Assembly (NCBI GenBank): GCA_019648995.1
Contig: BLXT01005946.1
Location: 1,146,981-1,171,852 of the forward strand
Source: Plakobranchus ocellatus
Taxonomy: Eukaryota; Mollusca; Gastropoda; Plakobranchidae
Direction: 5' to 3'
DNA length: 24,872 nt
Positions 1 through 9,467 of this stretch are shown piece after piece (the stretch's first letter is position 1; the number at the start of each line of letters is the position of its first letter). The notes beneath the pieces are model-generated. The model was not told the DNA's origin, made no database searches, and was given only the letters and a program-made list of their open reading frames with translations. The translations under genes were made by a program, and so were the position numbers.

Positions 1-966
1 AAAAGGACACGAAAAGAAATGGGGGGGGGGGGGCAATTTCAATATGGCTCACATTTTTTGCTTCCACCCCTGAAACTAAAACAATAGTTGAAGTAAAGTT
101 TAGAAGTATTCTCCCATTTTCGCTAATAGCAATGACAAAAAAAAAAAAATTATGGCTAGCATCAAACCACCTGACACATTGAATCAGTGAAAAATAAGCA
201 TGTCTGATCTTTTTATCGTGAGATACAAAAAAAAATCATAAAAGAAGTGACCTTGTAATATGCTACATGTGAATTTATCTCTTGGCTACTTAAAGCTTGA
301 CAAAATTGTGAAATTTTGCTATGCTATATTTAAAAAATTTAATCTACATTTGAGAACTTCCTATATTCATAAATTTTTGGCATCCAATCCTCGTAGTCTT
401 TCCACCCTGTTCCAAGTTGAAAAATGAGTTGCAGCCAATTTTTTTGCCTAAAACATTTAAGAGCAATTAAATATTAAATAACTATACAAAAAGTGGAGCA
501 AATGTGATTTGCTGTTTAGGCTCATAGATTTTTTCTGCAAAAATTAGGATAACTTGTGTTAATTGATCAAAGTTTTTGTAAGATGGTTCCCTCTTGTGGC
601 TCACTCTGACAATGTAAAGACATCTGTGTCGCTGGCTTACAAAATGAGTCTTTTCACAGTCCCCATAGTAATCCTAAAGATCATTCCACACACACTAAAA
701 AATGAAATTTTTGCGCTGAGTTTTAATTGCAAGCTTATATTATAAAAAGAGTTCTTGGTAAACCCTCTAGAGCTACTATATAAGCTGTTAGAAAACTTTT
801 GCAAGTCTCAAAATCGCCCCTTTTTGTTTTGTAGGTAAGCAATAATTCTGGAGTTTTTTTTTAATGCAATACATTGCCGAAATGAAACTATAGATATTTT
901 GTTTCCAATTGTTTTCAATAATGATTCTGTTTTGTTGATTTTTCCAACTTCCACTTTTATCAACAG
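1..966 (+). other. Intron (partial) upstream of exon A
   Basis: This is AT-rich, non-coding sequence ending in a pyrimidine-rich tract and the acceptor CAACAG at 961-966. I found no ABCA exon or recognisable element in it. The short open frames present (for example 563-745) have no family resemblance and fit chance in AT-rich DNA. A 13-base G run lies near its left end. Confidence 0.75.
21..33. repeat. Poly-G homopolymer (13 G)
   Basis: An uninterrupted run of 13 G in otherwise AT-rich sequence. The length of such runs is often unreliable in assemblies. It may form G-quadruplex-like structure, but no function is indicated. Confidence 0.9.
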
Positions 967-1204
967 GAGTCAATGAAGTTGATGGGCCTACAAGCCTCTG
1001 TGCACTGGTTGTCATGGTTCATCACATTTGCCATATATTTGATACCCTCACTTGCTATCTATGCCTTGCTGCTTAGCTTAGATACTGGATATCACGGTCG
1101 TGTGTTACCCAAAACAGATCCCACTGTGTTCTTTGCTTTCCTTCTGTGCTATGGCATAGCTCTCATAACTTTCTCTTTTATGGTCAGCACATTTGTACAA
1201 ACAG
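967..1204 (+). CDS. ABCA3: ABCA transporter exon A: coupling helix and TM helices of TMD1
   Basis: The acceptor is CAACAG|GAG at 966/967 and the donor is ACAG|GTTTGT after 1204, giving 79 codons plus one base (phase 1). The product starts ESMKLMGLQ, the conserved ABCA segment between the second and third membrane helices of TMD1, just after the cytosolic end of the large first extracellular domain. Two hydrophobic helices follow: one around HWLSWFITFAIYLIPSLAI, then one around FFAFLLCYGIALITFSF. The tail SFMVSTFVQT is a typical ABCA motif. The reading frame stays open past the donor to 1563, but the translation there is low-complexity and does not resemble the family, while the next exon continues the motif in phase. 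This supports the donor choice. Confidence 0.93.
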
Positions 1205-1980
1205 GTTTGTCAATAGTTACTATTTCAGGATTAATAGAGTTTTATAAATATGAAACTTTTACTGTATTTTGCAACATCTTCATTTTCGCCAATTTTTATA
1301 CTTTATGTAAATTTGACTTTGGTGACTCAGTACTGTGTTGCATGTTAAAATCCCAAAAATTGCAAAGAAAAATTTCATATTGGCCACTCAAGTTGCCAAA
1401 ATTTCATAAACTATCAACTTCAAGAACTAGTGCTACTCTTGCTACTTTTACTTCTTACTATCTTCTGCTACTGCTACTGTTTATGTCACTGCTAGTATTA
1501 ATACCACCACTTTTACTACTCCTACTCCTAACACTACATCTGCTACTGCTGGTATTTCTATGAATCAAATCTTCCCAACTGCTGAAGTGCAGGATATTAC
1601 TATTTTAGTATCAAGTAACACCAAGGTCCAACAAGGGAAATAAAAAAAAAGAAGTCAAGCTTGTTTTAAAAGAATCTTTTTAAGTATCATAATTTGTTTT
1701 CATAATCTTTAAATGTGGTACTTCAGTTTTAAACATTTCACCAAGGCCAGAGGAAATTTTTAAAACAATATTTTGATGTTATGTTCGATATATAAAGTTA
1801 TTGAGAATTTAATTTGGTATTTCGAATTGTTTAGATCAAATGCTAGCCCTTAATCTTAGTAGTATCTAAACTGGGAATCATATTAGCAACATATCAGAAC
1901 GGTCAAAGAACATATATTGCTTTCTGATGGAGAAAATTGAAGACTACCAGGTTAATCATGTCTTTTTTTCTTTTCTTCAG
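1205..1980 (+). other. Intron 1 of the ABCA gene, with CTA/CTG-rich tract
   Basis: A 776-bp intron with donor GTTTGT and acceptor TTTTCTTCAG. The stretch around 1425-1560 is an imperfect, pyrimidine-rich array of CTA, CTG and CTT triplets. It keeps the exon A frame open by chance and gives a leucine-rich translation. The rest is AT-rich with nothing recognisable. Confidence 0.85.
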
Positions 1981-2145
1981 CAAATGTTGGAGCAGCTTTG
2001 GGAGGAATACTTTTTTATAGCTTCTATATTCCATCAAATTCTTTAAAACCTAGTGTGGGCAAGGGGAAAAAGCTGGTAGCAGGACTTTTCTTTAACACTG
2101 CTATGGCTCTTGGTGCCAATTTCATCAGTTTTTATGAAGCAATTG
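1981..2145 (+). CDS. ABCA3: ABCA transporter exon B: TM5 region of TMD1
   Basis: The acceptor CTTCAG|CAAATG completes a codon begun by the last G of exon A, giving Ala. The donor is ATTG|GTAAGG after 2145 (phase 1). The 54 complete codons read ANVGAALGGILFYSFYIP, a membrane helix, then a hydrophilic stretch with SVGKGKK, then a second hydrophobic stretch around LFFNTAMALGANFISF. In ABCA proteins this is the fifth helix and the loop before the sixth. The conserved VQT-AN junction across intron 1 confirms the splice. Confidence 0.93.
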
Positions 2146-2232
2146 GTAAGGAATAATTAATTTTTAATTTCCATTTCTTCTTCATTTTTTCTGAGCATAT
2201 CTTTGCTTTTCCCCAAAAATCTTCAAACTTCA

Positions 2233-2393
2233 GGCCAGGCTGAGTAAAAATTTGAAAACTTAAGAGTGAATCTGAGTTATATAGGTTACACTTGCTGCGC
2301 TCTGTTCGGCACTTCTAATGGATCCTGGTGCACCCTGCATGCAGGCCCATGTCTGCGGCAAAGCTGACAATAAAACAAAAAATCTGCTTTCTT
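2233..2393 (+). repeat. SINE-like dispersed repeat, copy 1
   Basis: This stretch matches, in reverse complement, the sequence at about 10993-11162. The best part is the last 60 bp: a GCATGCAGGC block, a GCGGCAAA block, then ACAATAAAAC and AATCTGCTT, about 83% identical over 53 positions by my hand alignment. The left part aligns more loosely (GCCAGGCT against GCCGGGCT, CACTTGCTGC against CACCTGCTGC). An AATAAAA motif lies near the 3' end. It has no coding potential. It could be a SINE, a short non-autonomous DNA element, or the 3' end of a LINE. Boundaries are approximate. Confidence 0.6.
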
Positions 2394-2489
2394 TCCATCA
2401 CTCCTCTTCCAAAACTACTCACTTCAATACAAAAATCACTATCCCACTTATTTTCATGTCTTGAGTTTGATCTTTATGGTGGAAAATAG

Positions 2490-3235
2490 GTAGGAGCAAC
2501 AATGAAGAAAATGAAAAATGGAAAAGCCACAGGACCAGATACAATACCAGTAGAAATAATTAAAGCATTAGATAATATAGGAATAGATCTGACAACAAAA
2601 CTTCTTCATGCAACATACAATAGAGATACAATTCCAAAAGATCTTTGTAAATCTGTTTTTATAGTACTGCCTAACACACCAGGAGCACAGAATGTGAACT
2701 TCATAAAACAATCAGTTTAAAGAGCCATTTTACAAAAATACTGTTGTGTCTTTAGATGCATAGTCTACGACCAGAAATATCTCCAAAACAGTTTGGCTTT
2801 ATGCTTGATAAAGGGACTAGAAACGCAATATTCACTTTGTCAGTGTTTATGGAAAGGTTTATCGAAATCCAAGAAGATCTTCACCTCTGTTTCATTGATT
2901 ATTCTCAGGCTTTTGACAAAATAAAATGTAGAGCTGTTTCGTATGCTACACATCGATTGGAAAGACCTGAGAGTACTTAGAACTATATAATGGAATCAAA
3001 ATTCATCTGTAAGTATTGAGGGAGAACATAGTGATTTCAAATCCATCAAAAGAGTGTGAGGCAGGGATATGTAATGTCTCGTAATCTTTTTAACCTAGTG
3101 ATATAATTTTAAGGAATCTTGATGAATTTCAGGCTTGAAGAAATGGAGAGAATCTTGATAATCTAAGGTGTGCAGATGATACAGTTTTAATTGCAGAATC
3201 TGGCTAACTCCAAAAACTTTAAGATGAGCTATTCA
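2490..3235 (+). mobile_element. Non-LTR retrotransposon relic (reverse transcriptase domain), + strand
   Basis: A decayed reverse transcriptase of an APE-type LINE. It starts in KMKNGKATGPD, the conserved RT motif 1 region, at about 2502. It continues with KSVFIVLPNTPGA and shifts frame near 2695, where the homologous reading resumes with a TISLKSH-like segment. At 2756-2935 it reads ISPKQFGFMLDKGTRNAIF and motif A CFIDYSQAFDKIK. Further frameshifts and stops follow, with DFKSIKRV near motif B. The motif C equivalent is CADD (normally YADD) at 3163-3186. Neither endonuclease nor C-terminus is visible. The style is RTE/BovB-like, but the clade is uncertain. It belongs to the same family as the - strand relic at 5706-6705. 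It is inactive. Confidence 0.85.
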
Positions 3236-3826
3236 TCATAGGTGCTTCACCATATGTTACTAAGTGTTAGTCATAGCTGTGCCTAATGTGCAAGTTTCCT
3301 CATGAGGCGACTTAAAAAGGTTGTCACCCATGAACTGCCTCTCATCGGTACATGGGCGACTTCACTTTCTCTCCACCTTCCTTTGTCTTCTCTCCCCACT
3401 TTCCTGCGCTATCGTCCTGTCTGCCTCTCCTCCTCCTGTCTTCTACTTTTATCCACTGAAGCCCTCTGGTGCTGGAAATAATTGAGAGGCCCAGTGTGGG
3501 TGTTTTGTTTGCCTTGAGGTGCGACCTGTGTGAGGGGAGGGATGGATCCTCAAGGTTGAGGTAGTGATGGCCCGGCAATAATGGCTATCACTCATCAACA
3601 CACCCCCTTGGCCATTTCCTTCTCCCGAGACGGGAAGGCAGCACTGACCCACATTGGCCAATTAGCTGGTCATTTTTCTTCAAATAGGGCTTGGGTTAAT
3701 CCCATTAGAGATACCACACCCTCTGCTGGGAGTGTAGCTCCAGGATGGAGTGCGTTGCAACGTGTTCTCTTGGTTGTGCTCCGTGATGGGCAGGGAGCCC
3801 TGGATCCGAATTGAAAGAACTTCCTC

Positions 3827-5190
3827 ATGACTCCAAATAAAGAAAAACCCTGACCCCAACCCATGTCCTGATGAGGCAAAGAAGCGTTGCACAGAGGCGG
3901 CTTGTGATGCTGTGTCTGTTGTCAGCAAGAGCAAGGTGGAGGATCTTCCCACACTGATGAGTGTGTCTCCCTTTGTGAGCAGCTCACCATAACTTGTTTG
4001 AATGGTGAGCAGCTTACAAAGGGAACACACGCATCAGTGTGGTAAGATCTGCAAGGGGCGGACAGGTCGCCTTTTATTATTAGTTTAAAGATGCATAGGA
4101 AGTTCGGGTGATCCTGGTCGACGAGACCATCGAGGTCACCAAACTTGGTAGTGGTGACCTGATAGTGGAGCTAAAGTAGAAAGACCAGGCTAAGAAGTTG
4201 GGAGCAATCGCAACATTCCTAGACATCCCTGTGAAGATCAGTCCTCACAAGAGCCTGAACAGTCTCAAGGGAGTAATTTTCTGTTGCGATCTTTGGTGCT
4301 GCTCGGAGGAGGAGCAGAGTGGCGTCACTCACGCTCAGGGCTTCAATGTGCGTCGGGGGAGGACAATATTCCGAACAACACCATTGTCTTGACCTTTGAC
4401 AGCCCAAAGCTGCCAAGTAGAATACATGCGGGGTACCTGACTCTTGATTTAGAACCGTACGTCCTGCTCCACGATGGGCTGCTATAAGTGCCAACGCTAT
4501 GGCCACGCCAAGGAAGGTGTAAGAAACCTGCTGCTAGTATGTTTTAGATGTGGCAAGGGTGGTAATGCCGAATGTGACTGTTTGGATGATCCCCATTGAG
4601 TAAACTGCCAAGGAGACCATGCAGCCAGCAGCAAGACCTGTCCAAAGTTCCTGAAAAAAAAACCAACCTTTTTTATTAACAAAGCTGAGAATGGCAACAC
4701 GTTTCAGCAAGCCCGTAAGGCAGTTGTGGTTGAAATCTATAAAACGATTTCAACTCCAACATATGCTAGTGCTGTCAAGACTCAAACTTATGAATGAAGC
4801 TAGCAGCGGCCCCCAAGGATAGCGGCAGAAGTGCCTCTTCTGCCCTGCCCAAGGGGAAAAAAGCTTAGAAGGATTATCCGGCTCTCAGTTCCCAGAGAGC
4901 AGCAGAAACTGAAGCATTAGTCAAACACAGGGCTGAAAAATTCTAACAGACAGGAGGCCCCTAGGGAAACGGTCAATCCTTTGCACCTCTGACTATGGAA
5001 GCTGAGGAGACTATATCCTCAATCAGGGGATTCCTCCACCCCCATCTTCCCAAGAGTCTTCACCTCCCCTATGGAGTGCCCTCTCTCCCCTGCCAACCGC
5101 TCCACGTGGAGAAACCCCAAGGTCCCCCGCCTTCCTCACTGCCTTCCTGCCCCTTCATTCCTGAGGTCCATATGACGGAGAGGGTGAAGC
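3827..5190 (+). pseudogene. Jockey ORF1 (gag-like, CCHC zinc knuckles), copy 1, broken
   Basis: The likely ATG is at 3827, matching 14097 in copy 2. A reading with several frameshifts gives DEAKKRCTEAACDAVS, the central region with FLDIPVKISPHKSLN, then GYLTLDLEPYV and a run of CCHC zinc knuckles from about 4475. The second knuckle reads CFRCGKGGNAECDC, with Asn in place of the zinc-binding His. Several stops and frameshifts, including a poly-A slip at 4650-4664, destroy the frame. Jockey ORF1 proteins bind element RNA as part of the retrotransposition particle. Copy 1 keeps about 177 bp (4254-4430) that copy 2 has lost, so it shows the longer ancestral ORF1. The second copy of the C-terminal half follows at 5194. 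Confidence 0.8.
4648..5190 (+). repeat. Direct duplication in Jockey ORF1, first copy
   Basis: This block recurs immediately downstream at 5194-5706. Landmarks: AAAGCTGAGAATGG at 4681 and 5224, ATGGAAGCTGAGGAGACT at 4995 and 5511, ATGGAGTGCCCTC at 5071 and 5590. The offset falls from 543 to about 517 because the second copy lacks about 27 bp near 5400. The block carries the C-terminal half of ORF1. Confidence 0.88.
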
Positions 5191-5193
5191 AAA

Positions 5194-5706
5194 TTCTTGG
5201 AAGAACAAGCCATTCTTAATTACAAAGCTGAGAATGGCGGTACGTTTCAGCAAGCCCATAAGGCAGTTGTGGTTGAAATCCATTAAACTATTTCAACCCG
5301 AACATATGCTAGTGCCATCAAGACTCAACTTCGAACGAAGCCAGCAGCGCTCCCAAGGATGGTGGCAGAAGTGCCCCTTCTGCCCTGCCCAAAGGGAAAA
5401 AAGCCCTCCAGGGAACAGCAGAAACCGAAGTACCAGCCAAGCACAGGGACAAAAAGTCGAATAGACAGGACGCCCCTAAGGAAACATTCAAGCGTTTTGC
5501 ACCTCTGGCCATGGAAGCTGAGGAGACTTTATCCTCAATCTGGGGGAGGCTCCTCCACCCCCAGCTCCCCAAGGTTCTCTGCCTCCCCTATGGAGTGCCC
5601 TCCCTCCCTCTCAAAACCCCAATCCGCCTCCAAATCCCGCTCCCCTTCCCAGCGGAGAAACCCAAGGTCCTCTGCCTTCCTCGCAACCTCCCTACCCCTT
5701 CACCTT
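5194..5706 (+). repeat. Direct duplication in Jockey ORF1, second copy
   Basis: A second copy of the 4648-5190 block. It enters at TTGGAAGAACAAGCC and stops where the - strand LINE relic begins (about 5706). At several places it is closer to copy 2 of the element (15816-16300) than to the adjacent first block, for example GAAGAACAAGCCATTCTT, CTTCGAACGAAGCCAG and GGGGGAGG. It may therefore derive from a separate Jockey fragment rather than from a local duplication. Confidence 0.85.
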
Positions 5707-6705
5707 CATGTCCCTCCACAAATCCCTATCTTTGACGGCGGCCAGTGTATCCAACACTTTTCCTGTTTCAAGCCATGTGTCCAGTCCTTCCATTATCTTC
5801 TCCCTTTGTCTTCCTCTGCTTCTTTTTCCTTCACTTTCCTGTTGTTACCAAATGTTCCAGTTTTCCTCTTCTCATCACGTGGCCTAGAAAGGTGGCTTGA
5901 CGTTTCCTTATAGTTCTGACCAGTGATCTTCTTTTATTAGCTTCATTCAGAACTCTCTCATTTGTTTTCTTTGCGGTCCAAGGTATCCGGAGCATTCTTC
6001 TAAGGAACCACATTTCAGTTGCTTCTAGCTTATTTTGAATTTGCTTTGAGATTGTCCATGCTTCGCATCCATACATTAGAACAGGCTCTATGTAGCACTG
6101 GAGGGCTCTTTTCCTCGTTTCGATGGAGATGTGTTTATTTGTCACGATTGTTTTCATCTTTTGAAAGTTGATCTTTGCCTGAGTAGTTCTTGCTGATTTT
6201 TCTCTGTTTGTTTTGCCATCGTTTGAAATTATTGTTCCTAGATATTTGAACTTTTCCGTTTGTTTGAGTTTTACTTCATCGATGAATATACACATTTTGG
6301 GGATTCTTGTTTGCGACTGATTACCATCACTTCTGTCTTTTTACTGTTCAGTTCTAACCCTTTCTTTCTGCTTTCTTCTTCAACGATATTTAGAAGTTTT
6401 TGCAGGTCTTCTTTGTTTTCAGCTATTAGCACTGTGTCATCAGCATATCTTAAGTTGCTTATGTTCTGCCCGCCCTTATTGTTCCTTATTCTCAGCATTA
6501 TGATCTTTAGCAGTATTTTGGTGATGTGACTCATGAGGCTGATTGTTCTGTGTAATTCACATTCTGTTGCACCTGGCTTCTTTGGCAATGCAATGAATAT
6601 AGACCTGGATAAATCTGCTGGAATGTGCCCTGTGTCATAAATTTCATTCAGAAGATGTGTGACTTTTCCAATTCCAAAATCTTCAATTTGCTTGAGCATC
6701 TGACA
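5706..6705 (-). mobile_element. Non-LTR retrotransposon relic (RT and C-terminus, core deleted), - strand
   Basis: Read on the - strand, this begins near 6705 with QIEDFGIGKVTHLLNEIYD and RSIFIALPKKPGATE (RT motifs 1-2). It then jumps at about 6477 from LLKIIMLRIRNN straight to GGQNISNLRYADDTV. RT motif A (FIDYxxAFD) and motif B are thus missing, although YADD remains. It continues through KKTEVMV to about 6271. The thumb and C-terminal part (FKYLGTIISNDG, YGCEAW, RRMLRIPW, GHVMRRG) run to about 5831. After a frameshift, GRQREKIMEGLDTW and DRDLW extend it to about 5712. Against the + relic at 2490-3235, about 0.4 kb is deleted. The family looks RTE/BovB-like, clade uncertain. It is inactive. 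No poly-A tail is visible. Confidence 0.87.
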
Positions 6706-8038
6706 GAAGCCTACGAGAGAGACTGAGTGAACAAAAACCCTGAGATCATCGCTTAATGGTGGACTGGGTATACCAATAATCAATCAATCAATCCCTACAA
6801 AACACAAGAACAGCCAGATAGCGTGTTTCAAACTACAAAATACTTTAGCAATATAGCTTTCTTTAGTCTGTGTCTTGCTTTGATCTAGCATTGGCACACT
6901 GTATACCATCTAATCCCATTCTTACTCTGGGATTTGCTAAGGGCTGTCATCATAGTTATGTGCGAAAGATTTTCTACAAGCCTTATTTGAAAAAATTTAA
7001 CTCATCAATACATAAATTTTGCTTTTGTCAATACAATGGCATACAAAGTACTGCTTTATGTTAAAAAAATCAGTTTTGGATGCATCCTTGCTGTCTCAAT
7101 TGACCAAACAAGTTTCGATCATAACTATGATGACAAAATCACCAAAAAAGTGGTCACCCATCAACAAATTAAGCTCATTCACCACCTAATGAAGAGACGC
7201 CCACCAATTTTTTTTTACATGGATCTACTCCTGCTATCCGACTCTTCATAAAAATTACCTCATTGGTACTCAATTGGACTTTTCCATTTTGTAATTGAAG
7301 ATTTTTTTTTCAAAATGCAGTAACAAACATGACCCAATTTGGGGGTCCACCTTTTGGCAATTGCTCAAATAAGTTTTTGTTTCAACCATATCATTTTCAT
7401 AATTTTTCATTGTGATATGACTTTGGATTCTGCTTTGTGATCTCGTTATAGACGAGCCAAAAAGCAACTCTCTGAAATTATTTATGAAGTGCGCATGATG
7501 AGAATTTAAAGTGGTGCTTCTGCATGCTTGGTTTTGCTACAGAGGGTGCCATTGCTATGTATTATTATACCACAAGGATCCTGATTGATCTCATTTTAGA
7601 ATGCAAATCTAATTTCATATTAAAAAGATAAATTAGGATGACCCATTTTTGAGGACAAGACCCTCAATATTCTAAAATAAAAAGAGAATTATATTGGTTG
7701 CTTTAATCTAACTTTGAGTGAACTTTTTAAAGTTTAGTCTTTTTGAGGCACAAGTATGATTTCTCATGGATGTTTTTTTTTTCAGAAAGAGACCACTTTA
7801 CTTAAGCTTGGAATTGTATGATAAAATTACCCTTGGAGACGAATATTGTAAAAGAAAACAACCACCACCTCAAACTTATAAAAACAAATGAAACAACATA
7901 GAGTATACGTAAAAACGTTTCGCCATAAGGCTTTATCAGACAAAAAGATTTGGAGACAACAAATTCATTTATTGCTATTTTGTTGCAGTTACTCTCTTAC
8001 ATTGATTCTTTGTACTGTCCTTTTTGTTTTGTCATTAG
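6706..8038 (+). other. Right part of intron 2, no gene seen
   Basis: AT-rich intron sequence ending in a T-rich tract and the acceptor GTCATTAG at 8038. It holds a short (AATC)4 microsatellite at 6778-6793. The open frames here (for example 7036-7251 on + and 7270-7467 on -) have no recognisable motifs. I see nothing else in it. Confidence 0.75.
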
Positions 8039-8217
8039 ATGAAGGAGTACAGTGGAGCAACTTTTATAAGGCAGCCACAGTTGATGATGTTAGCTTGCTG
8101 GAATGTATCCTACTGCTTCTGTTTGATTCATTAATTCACTGTATAATTGCATGGTATCTGGACAGTATATGGCCAGGGAAGTTTGGAGTACCACAACAAA
8201 AATGTTTTTGCTTCACA
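8039..8217 (+). CDS. ABCA3: ABCA transporter exon C: TM6 and membrane exit
   Basis: The acceptor is CATTAG|ATGAAG and the donor is TTCACA|GTAAGT after 8217 (phase 0). The leading AT completes a codon started by the last G of exon B, giving Asp. The product reads DEGVQWSNFYK, then AATVDDVSLLECILLLLFDS, where VDD and the LLLLFDS helix correspond to the conserved start of the sixth membrane helix in ABCA proteins, then AWYLDSIWPGKFGVPQQ. The PGxFGVPQ motif marks the cytosolic exit from TMD1 just before the linker to NBD1. The upstream open frame from 7888 lies inside the intron and is not coding. Confidence 0.93.
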
Positions 8218-9467
8218 GTAAGTAAAACACTCACAAATTAAAAAAACTCACCTTTTTATATTTGTAGTGGCAGAAATATACATTTTATTCCAAATGTAGG
8301 ACGTTGGTCAATTGCAAAAGAGCAGAACTGGAGTGATAATGTAAACTACATTTAATACATAAACATTAAAATAAACCATTACTAAACACCTCTTTGTCTT
8401 TGACATAGACATTTGAAAGTTAACATATCAGTATAACGAGATTTCTTTCGAGCAATCCTGATGAAATTTTTGAAAGGCGAATTGGATTAAAAGGAAGTTA
8501 AATAAGTCCCATCCAAGTAAAATGATAAATTTGCAAGAATTGAACTCATTCTGAAGGGATCAAACATGTCAATTTTCTTTCCCTTGTATTTTTAATCAGT
8601 TTTTAATGAGTTTTTTTTTAATATTAACTATGTAAAGATCACATCAAATGAAAGGTTTGATGGCAAAATGTGATAAGGGCCAATATTAAAAAAAAATTGA
8701 GATAAGTGGTTGGCATTATAGTTCTATGTCATTAATATGAAGTAACAAATTTTTTTTTCTGGCAAAATGTGCTACATCTTGGTGTATTTGTCGTGCAAAG
8801 GGTTTAGTTTTTTGCAATTTGCCTCAAAATCGTCAATTTTTTTTCAAAACTTGATAAATCTAGAGGGTATTCCCCTTACGCGTCATCGTCTTTTCAATGT
8901 CTTTTCAATTGGTCATTGTTGTCTCCTTGGTGAGCTTTCGTCTCACTTTCGTGAGAAGTTTCAAGATGTCGATGCCCATGACGGTTAACATTTTCAATGA
9001 TTCTTTTGAACTTGCAACACCTTCTAAAGGCAGAAAGCAAAAACAAAAAGCTACAGATGGTCAAAGGAAAACTGCTAAACAAGGAAGACATTTGGGAATG
9101 TGAAAATTGCCATCAGTAGCCTGTGAACATGACAGAAATCCTTTTGTCATGCATCTATTTTGACTTCAGGAAGAACATTGTAAAAAAGCTTTATAAAATA
9201 TGTGGGTTTATTATCGTATTTTTTTTTCTTATTTACATTAGATCTAGATCCAGCCAAAGATTGTAGGTAGTGAATTCTATTTTCATTGAGAGTGGTAATA
9301 TTGGTGGTGGTATCTATGGGTTCAATGATAATCTAAGGATTTTTTTCAAATTTGGATGTAGGCATGGCAAGAAGTATTACTTTTAACTCACCAAATTTCG
9401 TAGTGTTGACTGTTTATGTAGTAGCTTAATCTTCCCATCCGCTCTTTTTTTACTGTGTAATTCTCCG
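8218..9467 (+). other. Left part of intron 3, no gene seen
   Basis: AT-rich intron beginning with the strong donor GTAAGT. A patch at about 8870-9105 is less AT-rich and open in several frames. One + frame gives a Lys/Gln-rich tail (GRKQKQKATDGQRKTAKQG), but I recognise no family in it. Nothing else is supported. Confidence 0.65.

Larger units (their letters stand above)
3300..5706 (+). mobile_element. Jockey-type non-LTR retrotransposon, copy 1 (5' region and ORF1 only)
   Basis: This aligns along its length with the fuller copy at 13362-19175. It starts inside the second 5' repeat block (GAGGCGACT at about 3304, then GAACTGCCTCTC) and runs through the GC-rich 5' leader (ATAATTGAGAGGCCC, CACACCCTCTGCTGGGAG) into ORF1. 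It stops within the Ser/Pro-rich ORF1 tail, where it abuts a - strand LINE relic. The endonuclease and reverse transcriptase are missing. GC content is clearly higher than in the surrounding intron. The 5' edge is uncertain by tens of bases. ORF1's carboxy-terminal half occurs twice in tandem. Confidence 0.88.

Noticed and set aside
973-1563. A 196-aa + strand open frame read as one protein
   Set aside because: Only the first part (to 1203) matches ABCA. A good donor follows and exon B continues the motif in phase. The rest is a low-complexity CTA/CTG-rich translation.
3342-4030. Several overlapping - strand open frames (also 13584-14112 and 24181-24712)
   Set aside because: They are shadows of the GC-rich Jockey leader, repeated in each copy, with frames not preserved between copies.
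6778-6793. (AATC)4 as the short-repeat 3' tail typical of RTE-type LINEs
   Set aside because: It lies on the 5' side of the - strand relic, not at its 3' end, and about 70 bp outside the readable homology.
8897-9103. A 68-aa + strand frame with a Lys/Gln-rich tail
   Set aside because: It is short, has no recognisable family, and overlaps equally long frames in other phases and on the other strand.
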